Part shown: positions 60,692 through 64,000 of the stretch, piece after piece
Layout: the number at the start of each line of letters is the position of its first letter
Position numbering within the stretch: position 1 is the stretch's first letter
Made by a program: the position numbers and the translations under genes
Notes under the pieces: generated by a model
What the model was told of the DNA's origin: nothing
The model's input: only the letters and a program-made list of their open reading frames with translations
The model's database searches: none
Assembly: GCF_012035195.1 (NCBI RefSeq)
Contig: NZ_JAAVJH010000010.1
Location: 1 to 64,000 of the forward strand
Source: Sphingomonas corticis
GTDB lineage: Bacteria; Pseudomonadota; Alphaproteobacteria; Sphingomonadales; Sphingomonadaceae
Direction of reading: 5' to 3'
Length of the DNA stretch: 64,000 nucleotides

Positions 60692-61687
60692 ATGCACACC
60701 GCGCCCGACACGCTCGCCCTCATCGGCAACACCCCGCTCGTCCGGCTGAAAGGGCCCAGCGAGGCGACCGGGTGCGACATTTTCGGCAAGTGCGAGTTCG
60801 CCAACCCGGGCGCCAGCGTGAAGGACCGGGCCGCGCTGTTCATCGTGGAGGATGCGGAGGCGCGCGGGCTGCTGCGTCCCGGCGGCACGATCGTCGAGGG
60901 GACGGCGGGCAACACCGGCATCGGGCTGGCGCTGGTCGCCAATGCGAAGGGCTATCGCACGATCATCGTCATGCCCGACACGCAGTCGAAGGAGAAGATG
61001 GACACGCTGCGCGCGCTCGGCGCGGAGCTGGTGACGGTGCCCGCCGCGCCCTATTCCTCCGCCGCGCACTTCGTCCACACCTCGCGCCGCATCGCGGAGG
61101 AGACGCCCGGTGCGGTGTGGGCGAACCAGTTCGACAACATCGCCAACCGCCGCGCGCACATCCTGACCACCGCGGAGGAGATCTGGTCGCAGATGGACGG
61201 ACGGATCGACGGCTTCACCTGCGCGGTCGGCACAGGCGGGACGCTGGCGGGGGTCGGCCTGGGATTGAAAGCGAAGGACGAGAACGTCGTCGTCGCGCTC
61301 AGCGATCCCCACGGCGCCGCGCTCTACGATTACTACGCGAACGGCGAGCTGCGCGCGGAGGGATCGTCGGTGGCCGAGGGGATCGGCCAGGGGCGCATCA
61401 CCGCCAATCTGGAAGGCGCGCCGGTCGACACGCAGTTCCGCATCCCCGATCAGGAAGGGCTCGACTGGATCGACCGACTGCTGACGGAGGAAGGGCTGTG
61501 CCTGGGGCTGTCCTCCGGCATCAACGTCGCGGGCGCGGTGCGGCTGGCGCGCGAGTTGGGGCCGGGCCGGCGGATCGCGACGATCCTGTGCGACACAGGC
61601 TTCCGGTATCTCTCCACGCTCTACGATCCCGCCTGGCTCGCATCCAAGGGGCTGCGGCGAATCGACAGCGGCGCGGCGAAGGGGTAG
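60692..61687 (+). CDS. Cysteine synthase A-like PLP enzyme
   Basis: A 331-residue PLP enzyme of the cysteine synthase/cystathionine beta-synthase family. The PLP Lys44 is in NPGASVKDRAA, phosphate loop GTAGNTGIG and GTGGTLAGVG are present. It likely makes cysteine from O-acetylserine and sulfide. ATG 60692 gives the normal N-terminus (ALIGNTPLVRLKG). A one-TM small gene follows after 13 bp. No Sat/CysE gene nearby. Confidence 0.88.
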   Translation: MHTAPDTLALIGNTPLVRLKGPSEATGCDIFGKCEFANPGASVKDRAALFIVEDAEARGLLRPGGTIVEGTAGNTGIGLALVANAKGYRTIIVMPDTQSKEKMDTLRALGAELVTVPAAPYSSAAHFVHTSRRIAEETPGAVWANQFDNIANRRAHILTTAEEIWSQMDGRIDGFTCAVGTGGTLAGVGLGLKAKDENVVVALSDPHGAALYDYYANGELRAEGSSVAEGIGQGRITANLEGAPVDTQFRIPDQEGLDWIDRLLTEEGLCLGLSSGINVAGAVRLARELGPGRRIATILCDTGFRYLSTLYDPAWLASKGLRRIDSGAAKG

Positions 61688-61700
61688 AACGACGGGACGA

Positions 61701-62006
61701 ATGACTGCGCCCTCGCCAGACCGGAGCCATGCCGAACAGGTGCGCCAGCGCGCGCGGGTGGGGCTCGTCGGTCTCGCCGCGGTGGTGCTGCTGATCGGCC
61801 TCGCCAGCGCGATCCTCGCCACCGTCAATCGCGAACAGCCGGTGACCGCCGCCGGCGCCGCGCGGCCGGAGACGGTCGCCAACATGGCCGACGCCCCCGC
61901 CATGCCCTCCGCCGGCAGCCAGCCCCTGGTCGAGATGGGCGTCGCGCCCGCCACCGGCAACGTCGCCGCGCCGACATCGGACCCGTCGCCCGACGCCGCG
62001 CGCTGA
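61701..62006 (+). CDS. Small single-helix membrane protein
   Basis: A 101-residue protein: short hydrophilic N-terminus (HAEQVRQRARVG), one membrane helix (LVGLAAVVLLIGLASAILATV), and an Ala/Pro-rich periplasmic tail. No family recognised. It is 13 bp after the cysteine synthase gene and 230 bp before the dcw regulatory region, so probably cotranscribed with the former. Confidence 0.6.
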   Translation: MTAPSPDRSHAEQVRQRARVGLVGLAAVVLLIGLASAILATVNREQPVTAAGAARPETVANMADAPAMPSAGSQPLVEMGVAPATGNVAAPTSDPSPDAAR

Positions 62007-62026
62007 TTCGCCTGCCGTAGTGACGC

Positions 62027-62050
62027 GGGCGGTTCGGGGAAATCCGGGGA
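62027..62050 (+). promoter_or_regulatory. Forward GGG repeat array (possible MraZ box)
   Basis: GGG at 62027, GGGA at 62037 and GGGA at 62047: exact 10-bp spacing, three copies. MraZ binds runs of TGGGN separated by five bases, that is, a 10-bp period. This cluster is farther upstream than the main array at 62192. Confidence 0.45.
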
Positions 62051-62191
62051 AGGTCCCTGACGGTGCCACGAAGTCCACCGATGTTCGTTCTATGTTCTGG
62101 AGGAGGGGCTGCGAAGTCGTGCTCGCCTTGCCTGCACGTCCGCCATCTCCGACCTTCGTAGGACGGAAAAGGTTACAAAAACGGGGCTGAT

Positions 62192-62235
62192 CCCCGACTT
62201 TCCCCGATCCTCCCTTTCCATCCCCGCAACTCCCT
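62192..62235 (-). promoter_or_regulatory. MraZ box: five GGGA repeats, exact 10-bp period
   Basis: On the minus strand GGGA occurs five times in register; on the plus strand these are TCCC at 62192, 62202, 62212, 62222 and 62232. The 10-bp direct-repeat period is that of MraZ-binding sites, which in E. coli carry three copies. It lies about 120 bp before mraZ and marks its autoregulated promoter. Confidence 0.75.
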
Positions 62236-62353
62236 GATACATCCTTCAGCAGACATTGGGGGCAGGACCAGCGTCATCTGAAGATCGGATCACTCGTCGG
62301 TGGCGGTGGCCGCGGGCGAGGCGGGAAGTCCTGTGCCCGGGTGCGAGGTGGGC

Positions 62354-62854
62354 GTGGCCGAAAGGGTGCAATATCAGGGAAAGGGACTGGGGCTCGTCGA
62401 TCCGAAGGGTCGCGTCGCCATCCCGAACGCCCTGCGCGCCATTCTCGCGGCCAACTCGCCGCGTGACGACGGCAAGGACGGCGGCACCGTCATCGTCGCG
62501 CCGCATCCCGAATATCGCTGCCTGATCGCCTACGATCCCGCCTTCGTCGCGCTGTGGCAGGCGAAGCTCGAGTCGCTCGACGCGGCGCAGTTCGCCGCCT
62601 CGGGCCGTACCGACTGGAATATCCTCGACCGCGCCGGCGGGGCCGAGCCGCTGCCCTTCGACGGATCGGGCCGCTTCATCCTGCCCGCATTCGAGCGTCG
62701 CTACGCGCGGATCGACGAATCGGCCTATTTTCACGGCTCGTTCAACTGGATGACGATCTGGTCGCCCAAGGTGATGATGGAGACCGACGGCGTGGACGCG
62801 TTCCTGAAGGAATCCTGCGCGTTCGCGTGCGAGGAGAAGGGGATCGTGCTGTGA
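62354..62854 (+). CDS. mraZ: Transcriptional regulator MraZ
   Basis: A 166-residue protein with two SpoVT/AbrB-like domains, each with the family Arg box ([28 protein letters not shown]). MraZ represses its own dcw operon. GTG 62354 is chosen because family members start near [17 protein letters not shown] and an AGGTG lies 5-9 bases upstream; an ATG at 62300 gives 18 extra residues without homology. It overlaps rsmH by 4 bp (GTGA). Confidence 0.9.
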   Translation: MAERVQYQGKGLGLVDPKGRVAIPNALRAILAANSPRDDGKDGGTVIVAPHPEYRCLIAYDPAFVALWQAKLESLDAAQFAASGRTDWNILDRAGGAEPLPFDGSGRFILPAFERRYARIDESAYFHGSFNWMTIWSPKVMMETDGVDAFLKESCAFACEEKGIVL

Positions 62855-63783
62855 CGCCGCACGTCCCGGTCCTGCTCGCGGAAGTCGTCGCCGCGCTCGC
62901 CCCCGCCCCCGGCGAGCGCCACGTCGACGCGACCTTCGGCGCCGGCGGCTACACCCGCGCGATCCTGTCCACCGGCGCCAGCGTCATCGCCTTCGACCGC
63001 GATCCCGACGCGCTGGCCGCCGGCCGTGTGCTGGAGAAGGAGGAGGCGGGCCTGACGCTGGTCGCGTCGGATTTCTCGCGGATGGAGCGCGAGCTGGCGT
63101 CGCGCGAGCTAGCGCCGGTGGACGGCGTCACGATGGATATCGGCGTGTCGTCGATGCAGCTCGACCAGGCGGATCGCGGCTTCTCCTTCCAGGCCGACGG
63201 CCCGCTCGACATGCGGATGAGCCGCGAGGGCGAGAGTGCGGCGGATTTCCTGAACACCGCCGACGAGGAGACGATCGCCGACGTCCTCTACCGCTACGGC
63301 GACGAGCCCAAGTCGCGCCGCGTCGCGCGCGCGGTGGTGGCGGCACGCCCGCTGGCCACCACGGGCGAGTTCGCCACGGTGGTCAGGAAGGCGCTGGGCC
63401 ATCGCCCGCACGAGAAGAAGGACCCGGCGACCCGCGCGTTCCAGGCCGTGCGCATCCACGTCAACCGCGAGCTGGACGAGCTGGCCGAGGGCCTCGCCGC
63501 GGCGGAGCGCGTGCTGAAGCCGGGCGGACGGCTGGCTGTCGTCACCTTCCACAGCCTGGAGGACCGGATGGTGAAGCGCTTCCTGCGCGACCGTTCCGGC
63601 GCGGCGCCCGCGGGATCGCGGCACCTGCCGGTGACCGCCGCGGCGCGCGCGCCCAGTTTCGAGATCACGTCCCGCGCCATCCGCGCGGGCGAGGCGGAGG
63701 TGGCCGCGAACCCGCGCGCCCGTTCCGCGACACTTCGCACCGCCCGGCGTACCGCGGCGGCACCCTGGCAGTCGGAGGCGTAA
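62851..63783 (+). CDS. rsmH: 16S rRNA m4C1402 methyltransferase RsmH (MraW)
   Basis: A 310-residue methyltransferase that N4-methylates C1402 in the ribosomal P site. The SAM motif [16 protein letters not shown] and the family segments [44 protein letters not shown] and [15 protein letters not shown] are intact. It starts at GTG 62851, overlapping the mraZ stop. It is the second gene of the dcw cluster. Confidence 0.96.
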   Translation: MTPHVPVLLAEVVAALAPAPGERHVDATFGAGGYTRAILSTGASVIAFDRDPDALAAGRVLEKEEAGLTLVASDFSRMERELASRELAPVDGVTMDIGVSSMQLDQADRGFSFQADGPLDMRMSREGESAADFLNTADEETIADVLYRYGDEPKSRRVARAVVAARPLATTGEFATVVRKALGHRPHEKKDPATRAFQAVRIHVNRELDELAEGLAAAERVLKPGGRLAVVTFHSLEDRMVKRFLRDRSGAAPAGSRHLPVTAAARAPSFEITSRAIRAGEAEVAANPRARSATLRTARRTAAAPWQSEA

Positions 63784-63784
63784 C

Positions 63785-64000
63785 ATGGCGGCGATGTATC
63801 GGTTGAAGGGGATCGGCTGGCTGGGAAGCTGCGCCTTCGCGGCGATCGGCTTCTATCTCGTCTCCTCGCAGGTGGCGGCCGAGCGCAAGAAGCTGGAGAC
63901 CATCGACCGCCAGATCGTGTCCGCCGAGCGCGACATCCGCGCGCTGGAGACCGAGTTCGACGTGCGCGCCAACCTGGCGCAGCTGGAGCGGTGGAACGGC
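63785..64000 (+). CDS. ftsL: FtsL-like cell division protein (cut by window end)
   Basis: The first 72 residues are in the window: a short cytoplasmic N-terminus, one membrane helix (about 8-28, IGWLGSCAFAAIGFYLVSSQ), then a coiled-coil stretch (ERKKLETIDRQIVSAERDIRALETEF). This, with its place directly after rsmH, matches FtsL, which joins FtsB and FtsQ at the divisome. The rest of the gene is outside the window. Confidence 0.82.
   Translation, partial: MAAMYRLKGIGWLGSCAFAAIGFYLVSSQVAAERKKLETIDRQIVSAERDIRALETEFDVRANLAQLERWNG

Overview
The window is GC-rich chromosomal DNA from an alphaproteobacterium, most likely a Sphingomonas-like member of the Sphingomonadaceae. The evidence is the family content: an Oar-like TonB receptor, a DUF3297 protein, a LOV-domain hybrid kinase, an NDUFA12-like complex I subunit, a leucine-degradation (liu) cluster, and mraZ-rsmH-ftsL. 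Coding density is high, with many ATGA/GTGA stop-start overlaps. No species can be named from the sequence alone.

Layout. 1-126: 5' end of an IS701-type transposase running out of the window. 220-3118: an Nramp metal transporter, then L-serine ammonia-lyase (minus strand) behind a tandem glycine riboswitch. 3.3-5.2 kb: XpaC-like and TelA pair. 5.6-13.2 kb: typA, then a large TonB-dependent receptor followed by a LytS/LytTR two-component pair. 13.2-22.5 kb: trhO, an outer-membrane barrel, an ABC-F ATPase, several small genes (DUF3297, EVE, cold shock), a HAD hydrolase and ligA. 22.6-29.5 kb: LysR regulator and liuA/liuB/liuD for leucine catabolism, interrupted by a DUF559 nuclease cassette bounded by inverted palindromic repeats. 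30.2-36.6 kb: acetate symporter actP with its DUF485 partner, LOV histidine kinase, membrane-bound AraC regulator and an S41-type protein. 36.7-50.3 kb: the tRNA-Trp/secE/nusG/rplKA/rplJL series on the minus strand, opened up by two unrelated insertions (a lipoprotein/M48 peptidase/lipoprotein operon; and a block with phoX, a TonB-like protein, an FMN oxidase, ohr and ohrR). 50.3-58.5 kb: a GGDEF/EAL enzyme, a fatty acyl-AMP ligase, recX, a double cold-shock protein, DUF192, NDUFA12, DUF2155 and aat. 58.6-62 kb: a Y-family polymerase, a VapBC toxin-antitoxin pair and a cysteine synthase. 62-64 kb: start of the division and cell wall (dcw) cluster.

Regulatory DNA that can be read directly includes the tandem glycine riboswitch, a three-repeat Pho box before phoX, two TATCGCGATA palindromes between ohr and ohrR five helical turns apart, a LysR-type palindrome overlapping the regulator's start codon, and arrays of GGGA repeats with an exact 10-bp period before mraZ.

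The least explained features are (i) the DUF559 cassette with composite inverted palindromes, (ii) a two-locus repeat with a conserved 12-nt loop and covarying 5-bp stems, (iii) the broken ribosomal protein operon with its unknown secreted-peptidase operon, and (iv) the 166-bp antisense overlap of aat with a DUF2155 gene. No CRISPR array, prophage or biosynthetic gene cluster was seen.
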